From assembly GCA_963920665.1 (NCBI GenBank), contig OY987270.1, positions 21,850,019 to 21,914,018 on the forward strand: a DNA stretch of 64,000 nt. The letters are read 5' to 3'. Source of the DNA: Straminergon stramineum. Its lineage: Eukaryota > Streptophyta > Bryopsida > Hypnales > Calliergonaceae. Every line of letters starts with the position of its first letter. Position 1 is the stretch's first letter. The notes under the pieces are model-generated. The model made no database searches, was not told the DNA's origin, and saw nothing but the letters and a program-made list of their open reading frames with translations. Below are positions 22,930-36,061 of the stretch, piece after piece. A program made the translations under genes and the position numbers.

Positions 22930-23859
22930 TTAAGTTAGAAGCACAAAAAACTGACACTTTCAATACCCTAGCTAGTTGTGTAGTTCACATGATGATTTTT
23001 TTTGCTAGAAATATTAGCATATTCAAGGAAAAACCAACTAAAGTTGTTTCATAATTTAATAATACTCACACAATATGCTTTGAATTTTCAAAGTTGAAAT
23101 TTCATAGGTTATTTGTCCATGCACCCTTGTTCATGCTCCATAAAGTCTTTTTAAATTGATAATTTGACACCCTTTGAAGCACCAAATGCTCAACTCCCAT
23201 TGCTTGCTCATGAATCTTGGTGAAGATTTTGGATGAAGGTGGGTGGCTATTCAAGGCCAAAATATAGAAGGAAATATTTGAAAGATGTCAATTTTGGAGC
23301 CTACTACCCTTTTTTTTACCTCTAAAAGAAGAGGACCTATCACCAAGGGACTTTGTCAAAAAAGATCTTATTTTTGAACCAATAGGTGCATTCTTCATTT
23401 CTACAATACTCTTGAAAGTCATCTATTGTCCATTTGGGGGCCTCACCATCCTTACAAGTTGGGTTAAACTAAATTTCAAATTTTTTGAGAAAGTCAAATG
23501 ATGTAGTTTTTTTAAACCCTGTAAGATAACTACACCTAAAATTGTACAAATAAGCAATTCATCATGGTTCCCACTATTATATTGAAATTTTTTTGAGGGG
23601 TCTTTTTGGTAGTCCAATGAAGATTCTAGATTCTCTTAGAATGCATTTTTTGGTCACTCTATGAATAAACTACCAATTTTCAAGTTTTGAAAACAGGGTT
23701 TAGGTAACCAACTGCACACTCTCCATCATGTATAGTGGGAAGTACATTGTAGGCAAGAATCTAGACTGTGCATTTTTAGATAGTGGTCGTAATTAGGTGT
23801 AGTTACTTCAATGATGGGGGGACAAATTGGTAAACCATTTCAGATTGTCAGAGTCTCTT

Positions 23860-24062
23860 GATGTACCTTGCTAAGTTTACTCAGTAATCAATCTCATTTT
23901 TCTCATCTCAATTTCCCTTGTGTGTGGAATGTCTCACTTTCTTCTGTGCCGAATGTCCTGCTTTCCCAAATGAGTAGTCCCCCCAATCCCTAATCTGCCG
24001 ATTCTCTTTAGTAATAATATACATTTCTACATGATTGTATTTTCACAGTGGAATCAGAGACA
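23860..24062 (+). other. Possible relic LTR end with primer-binding-site-like sequence
   Basis: An AT-rich stretch ending TTGTATTTTCACA is followed by TGGAATCAGAGAC (24050-24062), resembling the TGGTATCAGAGC initiator-Met tRNA site beside the 5' LTR of plant Copia elements. No gag/pol or second LTR was found, so this is tentative. Confidence 0.25.
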
Positions 24063-25768
24063 CCACTCACAAGGGATTCAACCTGAGCTCCTTGTGTAGG
24101 ACAATCTCAAATTCATGCTCTCAACTGTAAGTAAGTCTTTCTTGTGACAGTCCAACTGTGAGACGCACCAGTGTTTCTTTGGCTAGCGAAATTTCGTTGA
24201 CTCTGACAAAAACTAAGGCCGCCAAATACACTCAAATTTAAGTCAATGACATGCTTCCTCCAAGTGGATTACTGTTCTTCAGAATAGCCGCTGATCTGCA
24301 TCGTAAGTTATCTCCAACAAAATGCAAGACCAAAATCCAAGGGCACAGGGATAAAATGATAAACCCATGTGATTCGGTACACCACTAACTGTGGAAGGAT
24401 GCAGCCCCTATGACCAAGCTAGTCACCAAAACACCCTGATTATTGGATCAGGAGGTGCATTTTTAGTTTCTACTAGTGTGCCCTGTGCCGTTGCCACAGG
24501 CAGAAGAAAAGTAAAAGTAATTTTCTAATTTTTTTGATTAAAAAAAACTTTGAAATTCAATAACTTTCACATCGTAGGTCAAAACGCCACAAATCAAAGC
24601 CCTTTGCACCCCTCCTAGCCGAGGGCTTTCCGACAGTACCAAGCACGCAATCGAGGGGCACATAGTATGGGAGATCTCAATGTAACAAAACAAAACAAAT
24701 AGCCTCACTTAAGGTATGGATAGTTAACAATGAAGTCATCCATCAAACCTTTTAGGGTTGTAGTGTCCTTGTAAGGATAAGCAATTGGGAAAAATCTGGT
24801 TATTTTACCAACTTTCTTATTGTTGCTAACATCATGCCCCTCTACCACTATTCATTCTCAAAGCATTGGACAACCTGAAACGTATAGACTCTTTTCATGT
24901 GAACCTAGGGTTACTTTTGGATATACCTATTTCAACACTTTGAAAATTCATAGTCTATTCACACACCATCCAAAATATGCATAAGAAGAGAATTTAGAAT
25001 ATTTAAATAACTTTCAACAGGATTCATCAAAATCTAAGGCAATTCAAAAATAGGAACAATGCTTATTTGGATACATTTAGGTCTGGTTGCCTAGGTCCCA
25101 AATCTTACAATTGTGACAATGTCTATTTGCACTCGGTGTTAAAAGTGGTACAGGAAAGTGAAGCAAGTCCATCAGTAGTGAGCCTAAATTTCATTGCCAA
25201 GATCTCCACTACCATCATTCTTAGCCTGAAGCGCTCCAACATCCATATTCTGGACAATGAACAGAGGGCTTCAAGGCACTTTAGGTCCAACTAACTTCTC
25301 GTTCATCCAATGTAATATTTGAATCCAAAGAAGACAACCATCCTTAATGACTGAATTCATGAAATTTCAGGAAATCATATTTCTGTACAAAGATATAAGC
25401 AAAAATGTGCAAAAATTCAGAAAAGGATTGAGGCATTTAGGGGTTAAGATCAGGTGAGGACAGACCTTTTAAACTAGAAAAAAAATAAAGCATAACCCTG
25501 TGGGTATGTTCATGACCAGGCTATATTCTTTTAACCTATTTAAACAAGCTATCCATCTTTCTCGCAGCTACAATATTGCAGTAACTGCTCATGGTTCCTG
25601 TACTCCAAATATTCACGTACATCTAGTATCAAATCGACACTCTTCTAGACACTTCCAAGTTGGTAACAGTTGCTGGGAAAATAGAAATTTGATTCCAATT
25701 GCATCGCTCACCACATAGCACAATCCAGCATGTCAGTGCTCAATCCAAAAGTCTATCTTCTCTATGCA
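24063..25768. other. Intergenic, downstream of the tandem kinase
   Basis: No gene recognised. The kinase 3' UTR should lie just below 25768. AGGGG before TTAA at 25444-25447 may be the right end of another TTAA element whose left end was not found. Confidence 0.35.
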
Positions 25769-28700
25769 CTACTTCACCATTACCCACTTTCCAGAGTCTA
25801 GTAGCATTGGAGGTAACATCAGTTCTGCGGTTGGAATGTTTTTCAAGAGCAATACTATTTCTTGAAAGGTAGGCCTCATCAAAGGATCAGCATGCCAACA
25901 TCCATATACTAAGTCCCTTAATTGAGGATGCACACTAGCTGGCAACACTGGCCTTTCTCCACGGAGGATAAGATCATAATCTGTTGCTCGTTCATTCTTA
26001 AGAGGAATTTTTCCTGTCAAAATTTCGTAGCACGTCATCCCATAGCTATAAACATCCATGGGTGGCGTAAACTCCATTGTACCTAGAGTATCCATTTTTG
26101 TCCTATACAATATCTCTGGAGCTCGCCAAAACCATGTTCCCACGACTCCTTCAGACGCTTCATAATCTATAACTGCGCATGAAATTAAGCCATGGTTTCC
26201 TCCTAAAGAAAACTTCTCAAGGTCATGTACAAGCACATTAGCAGATTTCACGTCTCTATGAAGAATACCAAACTCATGCAATTCCACAATGCCTTCAGCA
26301 ATTTGTAGCATGATATCTGTGGCCATTTCCAGCTTGAAAGGGGGCATCTCATTATCCATGTTCTTCAGCATCTGGAAATCAATGAGCTTACGAAGATCTC
26401 CCCAATATCTCTCATACACAAGTGCAAGCCTTCCCTTCTTCAACAAGGTTGCACCAAGAGGTCGCAACACCCTCGATGTTCTTAGATTTGCTTCAGTGCC
26501 CTTCGAATTGAAAAAGTGGATCAATGGTTCGGTTATTGTGAAGTCACGTTCGCGGAATGCCTTGATAGCAACTGAGTGAAATTTGCCATCGTTTCTTTTC
26601 CATTCGCCTTCATATAGAACAGCCTGACCTCCTGCTGCAAATGCCCCCTTAATTTCCAGTCCACTTTCATAGAAGTCGAAAAAGAAATGTCCCCATTCAG
26701 TAAGTGCTTTAAGCTTCTCGAGTTTCTCCCGCAGGTCCTGATACTCGTCTGTACTTGGTTCAGGATAATCATTCCATGTATCCGTTGATAGTTTTACTTC
26801 GGTCCACGCCATAGTTGAGAACGTGTGATGACGAACTTGAAAAACATGATCCGAAATCTCCTTAGATATGTGAAGGATATTACCAGTAGCTGATTCATGC
26901 ATATTGTCAAGAGCAGCAGTCTTCAATCTTTTGTATTTGTTGAAACTTACATTTAAAGACGCCTCTGCAAAAATCCATCGTAAATTCAAAACAATAATTC
27001 AGAAATGAAAAAACTACAACAAGAAAGCAAACAAGCGGTAATCGCTACCAGTGTCTCTAGGTACCCAAATTCGTCACAACTTTGGACTTTCAAATCATAG
27101 AGCACCATTTCTAAATCTCTCCATAGGGTAGAGATAATACAGTAAGTTATGAAATAATCCCAAAAAACTTACAAGTAGTATTTATGCATACTATGCATGA
27201 GCAAAAGTGATGACCAATTTCTTGTTTTCTTAATTGTTTGTACAATAATGGAAAACATATCCTTGCATATGGATTCTAATAAGCATACAAGGGGTTGTAT
27301 AAAATTACAAAGTTGTGGATCAATGCACTTACGCTTTCCACCCTTCAAGAAGGTAATAGTTAAACTGGTAAGTCCTCCTTTCCTTGATCCTTGCAGCTTA
27401 GAATTACGATACTCTTGCACTTTTTCTACACAAGCAACTTACCTTTGAATCATGTCTACTATAAAATCAATTGAAACAAAAACATCACCTACAGCTCCTA
27501 CCGGTATAACTACACAATACATAGTATCTTAAATTACCACGATCCTCTTACAAAGATCACTTGCTTGCAATCAAAGGACACTCAAGAACTTTTAACATGG
27601 TAGCTCTATTGAATAAGGTTCTAATTGATATGGATAATCGGTTAGACTTCACTACAGCCATGTTCATGAACTAAATTTTTTTGACCTAGTTTGAAGTGTA
27701 TCTCTCATGATTACAACAGTAAAGGAAAATATGGATCTGAGTTTCTCACAAAGATCTTTGGGACAGAGCAAATGTACCTTCATGTTGCTTGAGCTCCCAT
27801 TTAACAATTCGCATTTTCTTACAAATGTCGATGAAAGCAGGTCTACGTGAGGGAGTAGTATCCCAACATTTTGATATCAAAGATGCCAGCATTTTTGGAC
27901 ATTCAAAAGGAAGCTGCGGCCTTGCACCAGAGGAAATTCCGTTTCGTAATTCAAATAAGCCATGGGAATCTTGAGGAACTTGTGCGCCCAATATATATGA
28001 ACATGTCAAAGCGAAGCTGTAAACATCAGCTAGTTGCATCTTGGATTTTGCACTTTTCATTGTCTCTAAACTTGAAGTATGTAACATTTTCACAACTTCT
28101 AAATCTGGAAACATTTCTGTCCACATGTTTTCAGAATCCTCAGAGGATGAGCCTAAGAGGTTTTCAAACAGTTCGGGTGCTTTCCATTTCAAAATCTCCA
28201 AACGTCGTGCTTGGTGGGACACCAAAGTTGTGGACCTCTTCTTGGTTTCGGTCAGACCATAATCAGCTACCTTGACCAACATCAAACCTGACTCCGAATC
28301 AACTAACACATTGTTCGGTTTCAGGTCACCATGAGCCAGTCGTTGGTCATGCACATATTTCATGCCCTCGGCAATTTGTGAAATAATGTGGACTGCCTCA
28401 CGCAATGGGATTGGGACAGTAGAACTAAATTTCACCTGAGCTCCGTACCTCATTGCCTCCTTTCTCTTTTGGACCACACAGAAAAGATCGTACTTCATGT
28501 GGTCCATGACAAGTGAACAGCTTCTTCTGTCAACGGTCCAACCCAAAACCTTCACGATGTTTGGATGATCAAGTTCAACCAAACGAGCTGCTTCGTACTC
28601 AAAGACATCAGCTGGAACTGCTGGAAAGGCTTTTCTTGCAAGCAAAGAGATATTTCTTCCTCTTGACCATGTTGCCTCATAGATGATTCCAGAGCAACCT

Positions 28701-29155
28701 TCACCCAAAAACCGGCCGCATTTCAAATCACTGGACTTCACTCTCTTGTTACGATGAGCTGGTGCTTGTATTGTAATTCTAACTTTGAACCACTGTGTCA
28801 ATGAGCAACCCAGAAGGTATCCTTGATTGATGAACCATGCCAAAATGCTAAGAAGCGGTTCCTGATACAAGCAATAGTATCTCACATGAATGACAAAAAT
28901 TGATCCCGGACACCTTTACAGTACATAAATTTCTAGCCATGCATTTTGGTGCCGGGGTAACCAAAGGATTCGAGTACATTATACACTACGTCCTAAATGG
29001 AATTCTGACTGCCATGCACCATGGGAATGATAACTCACCAGAAAAACGAAAAGCAGACGAAGAAAATCCTGGAAGCTCTTGTACACATCCATAGCTGCAG
29101 CCTCCTCAATGTTTCCGTAAGCAAACCAGCCTTCGAGAAGTTGTGAAGCTCTCAT
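25769..29155 (-). CDS. Tandem-kinase protein: two protein kinase domains in one predicted polypeptide
   Basis: My model has four exons: 29155-29039, 28861-27778, 27425-27333 and 26964-25769, all GT-AG with matching phases, giving 829 aa. An in-frame stop two codons upstream supports ATG 29155. Residues about 40-60 are hydrophobic. Kinase 1 (about 85-380) has GEGCSG, ARK (K116), HGDLKPNN and DYG. Kinase 2 (about 520-815) has a weak glycine loop GAFAAGGQ, VAIK (K566), HRDVKSAN, DYE instead of DFG, and GVVGTWFWRAPEIL. DYE-type loops of this kind occur in moss kinase families I recall. Alternatively there are two genes: the first domain could read on to a stop at 27746 and the second could start near 26850. 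Each kinase domain is certain; the join is probable. Substrates are unknown. Confidence 0.7.
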
Positions 29156-29809
29156 AGACTACACAGAGAAGCACGGCGATCAGACTTCCCCTACTTCCAT
29201 AGCTCCAATTTCATTTCTACGACCCAATGACCCTGTCGTCAGCTGACTTAACTTCCAGCAGCACGCTTCCTCCATCTTGCGATCGATACCAACGCTGTCC
29301 CTCTGATCCCGTCTCTGGCAAATAATCCTTGAATCTGAACATATAGAAGCACCTCCGATCAAATAGCAAAGACAAGCTTAAAACAAGCTTAAGTCATCTT
29401 CAAATCCCAGCCTCCGCTCCGCTCACAGTGAGGCTCACACTAGACAATACCCCCGACAATACCTCACACCTGCAATATTCCGTGCATCGAATCTCACTCA
29501 ATTAGATATCTCAAGTTTGTCAAATCCTAACTGAACTGGTGCTCGCATGATTCGATCACACCAAGGAGCTGGGTTTTCAAAGTCGCGCACGAAGAATGGC
29601 CAACGGCACGCTAGATGTGGGCGAGTACAAGAGTGCCGTACAAGACACAGTAGCGAAGCCTGCTGCGAGAATCAGTTATTCGGCGGTATTTTATTTCTAA
29701 GCTTCCAAGCCCAGTGAGAGTCAAAGTGTGCTGTTGGGAACAGCTGTGGTTGCCGTGTGATCGATGCTGAAAGCCAAGTTGCTTCCGTTACTGTACACAA
29801 CTTGCTTGA

Positions 29810-29990
29810 TCCTGGAACGCCGGGCTGGTCATCGTGGAAACCATCCATTTTGTTATCCAGGGAATCATTTACTTAAAAAAAACAAGAGCACTCATTGGAG
29901 GTCAAACTATTGTGCAAGACCTTCCCTTTTCACAAAAAATTCCACTTTTGTCTAACATGAAAGGATTCTTTGTCATCCATCATACACTTA
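29810..29990 (+). mobile_element. R-family TTAA element, copy E, interrupted
   Basis: Matches the R core (GGAGGTCAAACTATTGTGCA, GAAAGGATTCTTTGTCATCC) and stops at the TTA preceding the Harbinger-like element. The remainder may resume at 30535. The left end is decayed. Confidence 0.5.
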
Positions 29991-30534
29991 GGGCCGCTTT
30001 ACACCTAGAGGCCGGGCCAATTCCTCTCCAAGCCAATTGCACGAAATTTCAGCCCCTTTTGGGCTAAAGCCTGGCTTCAACTATGCATTAAAATAAGATT
30101 ATAACAGGGGTCAATTCTCCCATATGTAAAGGCCTTGAGGCCAAGAAGCCGAGCTGATTTAAAAAAACTTAAGAAAAAAGGAGAGAGGGGCTGAAATTTC
30201 AGTGCTGCTTTCAACCTAGAGGCCAATTGCACAATTTCCAACCAATCCGATTTGTTGAAAAAAATAATATTTTATAAAAAAAAAAAATTTAATTGAAACC
30301 TAACATTGGCCCCTAAGCCAAGAATTGGCCTCCCACTTTTGGTGCACCCTATTCAGCAACCTCGGGCCATGTCAAATCATGTCTTTTTTTAATAAATACT
30401 TTGTTCCACCAAATTGGCCCAACCACTCGGTGTAAAGGGGTTGGGACTAATTTTAGCCGTTTATCCAATCACAAGTAAGGATTCTTGGCCTCTGACACAC
30501 GAAATTGGCCTGGCCTCTAAGTGTAAAGCAGCCC
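29991..30534. mobile_element. PIF/Harbinger (Tourist-like) MITE
   Basis: 544 bp. Left end GGGCCGCTTTACACC and right end (reversed) GGGCTGCTTTACACT continue as inverted repeats of more than 30 bp. TTA target duplications lie at 29988-29990 and 30535-30537. GGGC termini with TTA duplication are diagnostic for Tourist-like elements. It inserted into R-family copy E. Confidence 0.8.
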
Positions 30535-30639
30535 TTAGTATTTGCAATGACATTAAATGTTGTCGCTCTAGTAATACCTTATAGCTCCTAACAGACTTCA
30601 AGAGCCCTTCACAACTTTCGAGGCTCACCACGCTCCAAT

Positions 30640-31890
30640 TCCAGTATCACTTAGGCCCGAACTAACTAACATTACACATGCCACGAACTCACAACATTAG
30701 TTCCCATTTCCAATTGACATTGTTAAGTCTCAAATTCTCAATCTCGAGACTACTAGCACGCACTCCACTCGTGGCATTTGGCATGTCACTTGGTGCCATA
30801 GGGTGGAACTTCCATCTTACTATACTAAGACTCATGCTGGCACTACTTACCATAGTCCTAAACCCTTGGTTGTCACCCCACTTTATACTAGGCCCGTTGT
30901 GTATTTGCTACTCTCACACCAACACTAATCGAGACTCACAACTTAGGACACATTACCAAAGGCCTAGCAAAGAGTGGGACTTCAACCAACTAGTGCCCCG
31001 GAACACACACACAAGTGTCCCAAGGAGCCTTGAAGCTAGTGGTGAAGTTACATCACCACCCATGAGTCAACAAGACTCACCAAGGCTCCAAGAGGGAGGG
31101 AGGAGGGAGACCAATCTCTCCTTATAGTACTTTTGTAGGATTTGGTAAACCCCCCTTTGTGGGTAGAAGGGACTTCCCAAACCCCCTTGGGTTTTGGAAG
31201 ACCACCCATTTCCAACCGAAATCCCCAAGTTCTAACTCCGTTTGGACTCCCTAACTTCCAAACGGTGTAACTTTGCGGTCAGGGCTCCAAATCCCACATG
31301 CAAGCCCATTTTGGATATCTGCGCAACGAGTAGATGCCTATGAACTACTCACTTGTCCCATTTGGACAAGTTCTCACAAAGTTATGATCCTCCAAAGATT
31401 CGGCTTCACTAGGAGTGACGTCACGCCTTCACCACGATCCTTATCTTGGCCATAACTTTTGACTCATGTCTTAGAACCTCATAATGCTTGACATTCTAAC
31501 TTCTTTGTCTTTTTAGCTTTCCAATGATATGCTACATGCCATGCTTTGTTGAGTGATTCTTTAGGAACCCCTCACATCTAGCCTTTGAGTGTTTCGGCGC
31601 TACCGGGACCCTCCAACTTTGAATGGCCATAACTTCTGGCCTACTAGTTCAAATCATGCGTTATTTAGACGATTGGAAGTGTATTCTCAAGAGCTTTTCA
31701 AGAATGTATGACATGCTACTATGCTCTTCCTACCCAAGGCGCTATTGCGCCCTATTTGCTTGGGAGTCTCACATTTCTCCTTTCTTAGCCTATTACAAGG
31801 CTTGGGAAGTCACCCCCAAGGTCCCCCTTGCTCACTAAGGCACTTTGGGCACCCCAAGGAGATAGGGGCGTGACGTTAGAAGATTAATCC
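30640..31890. other. GC-richer, transposon-like intergenic block
   Basis: About 1.2 kb, clearly richer in C than its surroundings, with long runs of CCC/GGG and GGCCATAACTT-type phrases (31449, 31624) that are common in old plant LTR-retrotransposon DNA. No coding domain or terminal repeats were recognised. Confidence 0.3.
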
Positions 31891-31991
31891 CTTATTGTGA
31901 CATCCAAAATTTGGACGATGAGCAAAGAGGTGCCATGAGCTTTTTGGATTACAAAACTACTCATTCATCCAAACCAATGGCTTGACTTTAA

Positions 31992-32714
31992 CCCTTCAAG
32001 CTGAGGCTCAAGGCAATATTCAAGTCATTTTTCCCTTTGGGACGGGCCTATCTTGGTGCAATATTTGTTGGATTCTTGTGAAATTTCTATTCCAGGTGTA
32101 TTTCACTACTAGCTTGAATTGATGCCTATAAAATTTCAAATCAATTCAAGTCATAGTTAAAAGTTATGCCTCAAAAAGACATTTTTTTGAGTTACAGGCA
32201 GTTTAAAGCAATTGTGATAGATAACTCTAATTGGGCTGAATTTTTTCATAAATACTCCCATCAAGATTGTTAATATATTGCCAAAAGTTGAAAGATATAT
32301 AAACACATGATTTTGACATACATTCAAGCCTTTGAAATTAAGCTTTGTCAATTTTGAACATTGCTAAAGGAAAGAAAGCCCAATTTCAAAGGCTTGTAAG
32401 TCAAAAATCATGTCCCTCCGATATGCCTTTCAACTTTTGGAATTATAATAACAAGCTAGATGAGAGTATGTACAAAAAATTTCAGCCCAATTGAACCTAT
32501 CTATTGTGATGGCTACCCCAAATTGCCCGTAACACAAAAAATATCTCTTTGAGCCATTTGAGGCATAACTTTTAATTGTAACTTGGATTGGTCTAAATTG
32601 ATTTTCTAGGCATCAAGCTAGTAGTGAAACACAAGAATCCAAGAAATATTGCACTAAAAAAGGCATGTTCAAAAGTAAAAAATGGCTTGAAATCTTGCCT
32701 CAGGGCTCTAAGAA
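31992..32714. mobile_element. Foldback element Y flanked by TTAA
   Basis: Arms at about 31992-32345 and 32372-32714 are inverted copies (for example TTTCACTACTAGCTTGA, AAAGTTATGCCTCAAA, AATTGGGCTGAAATTTTT). TTAA lies at 31988-31991 and 32715-32718. Left terminus CCCTTCAAGCTGAGG. No coding content. Confidence 0.6.
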
Positions 32715-32921
32715 TTAAAAAAAACTTTCTATGTGATGAACTTGAGGAATTTGACAAAAATATTATATTGTAGCACTTTCGGGTAGCATCCCAAAATGAG
32801 AAATGACATAAGCTTCTAATTCTGGATATGGAATCTTTTTTCTGTGGGGTATTTCTTTTTATGTACAGTCCGTGCATTCTTGGATTGCTACAGATGATTT
32901 CCCCATTACTAACTGTCTTAA

Positions 32922-33628
32922 CCCTAGAGGGATGGGCCCATGACCACTGATTTCAAGCCCCCATGTCCATCACTTTGTTTGTTGCCATTGTGCAACTAGA
33001 TATGAATGAAAAAACTTATATTTATTTTTCAAAGATGAAATCACTTGATCACTAGAAGTCCTAAAAATTTCAAATTATTTTGGAAAAAATTAAAATTACT
33101 GTAAACTTTTTAAGAAGAAAAAAATGAAGAAAATTCTTATCAAATACAAAATATACTAAAAAAATCTGTAATTTTTTTCATAGATGTCTATTATAGTGTA
33201 GAATGTCACAGTATAAACCAAAGATACCATTTCATTCTAAAATTAGAAAATTGACAAACCATGGTATAGGCCCCAAGTTTAGATTGCTATAAAATATAGA
33301 AAATTTTGAGTTTTTGAAAATGTCTAATTGGAGTCAAAATTGAACTTGATAAGCTTCAATCCATTAGTTGGACTCAAATCCAAAACATATCATTTTTATG
33401 GCTAAAATTCACATAAAGAGAAAATAGCAAGAAATGGTCAAAATACACTACAAAGGTGATTTGTTTTTCAAGCATCTTCTTCTTTAGAAAAGTCAATAAT
33501 ACCTTAATGAGGGACTTTGTAATACTATTCATTAAAAATGTACTCAAGTACCCTCCAAATAAATAAATTGGATGAAAAAAACATTCTTTTTGATCCTACA
33601 ATCTCAAGGGAAGTCATCCATCGGACAC
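32922..33628. mobile_element. TTAA-flanked element S, copy 2
   Basis: Starts after TTAA (32918-32921) with CCCTAGAGGGATGGGCCC and runs parallel to the copy at 21956-22929 without the nested MITE. The right end is shortened and meets TTAA at 33629-33632. Confidence 0.65.
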
Positions 33629-33632
33629 TTAA

Positions 33633-36057
33633 GGTAAGAGGCTCAAAATCCACTTTGGCATTTAGAATCACCTCTATAATTAGCTCTAAAATGGACATGA
33701 GATGGTCCTTAAATTGACCTCTATAGTCATTAAATGGATTGTGAAAAAAAATTTAATTTATTTAAAGAGCCAATCATTGTCTTTGCTTTCCTCATTTCTC
33801 TTTATAAGTTGAAAGGGAATAGTTCATGGAAGACCTAGGGTCATAAATAGGGGCCTATGACACAACTCATTTGAAAATTTATACCTAATTCAATAATGCT
33901 TAAAAAAAATATGAAACCACTTATATTACATTCCACATCTACTTCTTCTTTTTCTGAAAAATGAACTAAATATATTCCCATCGAACAAAATACATGAAAA
34001 AGGCACACCAACCCTTAGATGAGTGGTTTATGAGCCTCCTACCTTAGTGTCCACAACGTCCTTCCAAGGTTAACCCTTTAGGATTGTAGACGTTAAAATG
34101 GCCTACCGTTTGGAATACTTGCAAATTTTAAGGTAGTTGGACTATGTATTTATAAAATCTTGATTCTACAACTATATTTGCAAAGATGGGAACTAAATTA
34201 ATATAGAAAGAAAAAAATTGAGTAAAGACACAAAAAGTGTACCTATGAGAAGTACATATTTTATGTATTTTGGCCTAAGCCCTACTTGTGTAAAAAATTC
34301 TTAAGGGGGATTTCTATATGTATATTAGCTAGCAAGATCACCAACCCAAACGGTTTAAGGGATTTGGTTGAGTTATCACCAAGTTACACCAAGTTGCTCA
34401 ACACTAATAGGGATTCTCTGTGAATGCCCTAAGTATTTCACTAGTGGTTACTTTAGAAACCAAGTGAGAACTACTATAGGGTACATTTCAAATGTTGGAG
34501 CTAATAATTTAAAAAATATCCCAATTACTATAGCATCACTTTTTTGAAGTGTACTATACTACAACTACTATAAAATATACAATAATGATCTATAGTACAT
34601 ATTTTGTAAATCTATACAAGGGTAGTCTAAAAGGGAGAGGAGGAATTTACATTCTAGTAAGTTCTTAATTACATTGAAGTTGTAACTTTCTAGGATGATG
34701 TGCTAGGTTTGCATGTTAGTTTGGTCCTATGGTCACTATATTGCTAGAGTTTTCTTTTGAATCTGTCATTTTTTGAAGGGGTTGCATATTTCTAGTCTTG
34801 AAGAATCATGACCAATACGTCATGAATTAGCTCATGTTAAAACCAACTATGCTTAGAGTCCTTCTAAATGTAGTAGGGAAAGGAAAAAAAAAATTTAATT
34901 TAAAATGCAACTTGTAAGCCTTGTTGAATGTTGAAATACGACCAAATACGACCAAATACAACACTTTCATAGAATGCATAATATAGCAATATTTTTCAAG
35001 AACTTAGAATCACTCAAAAAATGTGGTGAACATTTGCGTTGCTACTCAATTGTTGCCATGTTCTATTGTAAAAATCTCATCATAGGAAAGGGTGATTGCA
35101 AGAAAGACTAATACCATTTTGTGTCACATTCAAAGTAAAGAAGTTGTTTTCCACTAGAACTTTTGAATGAAGAACTAGATGAACTTGAATTTTTTATTGG
35201 AGATAGCTAACTTGATTGTAATCATATCTTTTATTTTTTAGAAATTAAAATAAAATTATTTTATATTTAAAAATAAAAATTTCTAATTTGTGACATTTTG
35301 AGGTTTAGGATTTTTTAGTACTAGGGAGTACCCAAAATCAATGATCTAGAGCTGAAATTTTTTATGCCTAGCTACTTCCAAAGTAGGGGAGCATGTGCCT
35401 TACAAGGGGAATCTAAAAATACATTATTTCATGTCCTCCATATTTGTACAAATAAGGCTCCCTTGCACATGCACTCTTGAATATTGAAGATGGTTTCGAT
35501 TTCATTTTTTTCGTAAAATCTAATCACCATCAAGTCCTCACAAAATGCCAATTTTTAGGGGGTGGGGGTGGATTTCATGATTTTCTATTTATTCTTAATT
35601 TATACCCTATTGTATCTATTTTCTGTGATAAATTGTCTTTTCTATCAAATAGTATTGTTTCAATACTTGTAAATAGTCATAGTACTCACAACAACTTTCT
35701 ACCATTCATTTTTCATATCAATGGCTAAGATTATTTAGTTCAATAGAACTCAGATGAGTACTCTTAGTAGTTAGTACTCAACGCAAAAACTACAATTCTG
35801 GCAAAGTGCTACAAAAATTGAATGGTCTTTCTTGCAATCACCCCAAAATGCTAGAAAAACTTGTCGATCTTTCTTGTAACCACCCAAAAACCTTAGGATG
35901 GAAGTCAAACAATGTTGTGTGTACAAAAAACAAAAGGCAAAAGCAGTTGAAGTTGGGCCTCATGAACTATATTGAACATCCTAAAGAGATTAAGAGCATT
36001 GCCACTAGTTTTGCTACTAAGCTTCAGCAATGCCACTCTAGGGTTGTCGTGCATGTC
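33633..36057. other. Intergenic AT-rich DNA
   Basis: No gene. A junction AAGG-TTAA-CCCTTTAGG at 34067-34082 looks like the end of one TTAA element abutting the start of another, but the opposite ends could not be placed. Confidence 0.35.
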
Positions 36058-36061
36058 TTAA

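Noticed and set aside
27746..27777. Read-through C-terminus of kinase 1 to the stop at 27746
   Set aside because: Possible, but a donor at 27778/27777 gives a phase-consistent join to the downstream exons; kept as the alternative model.
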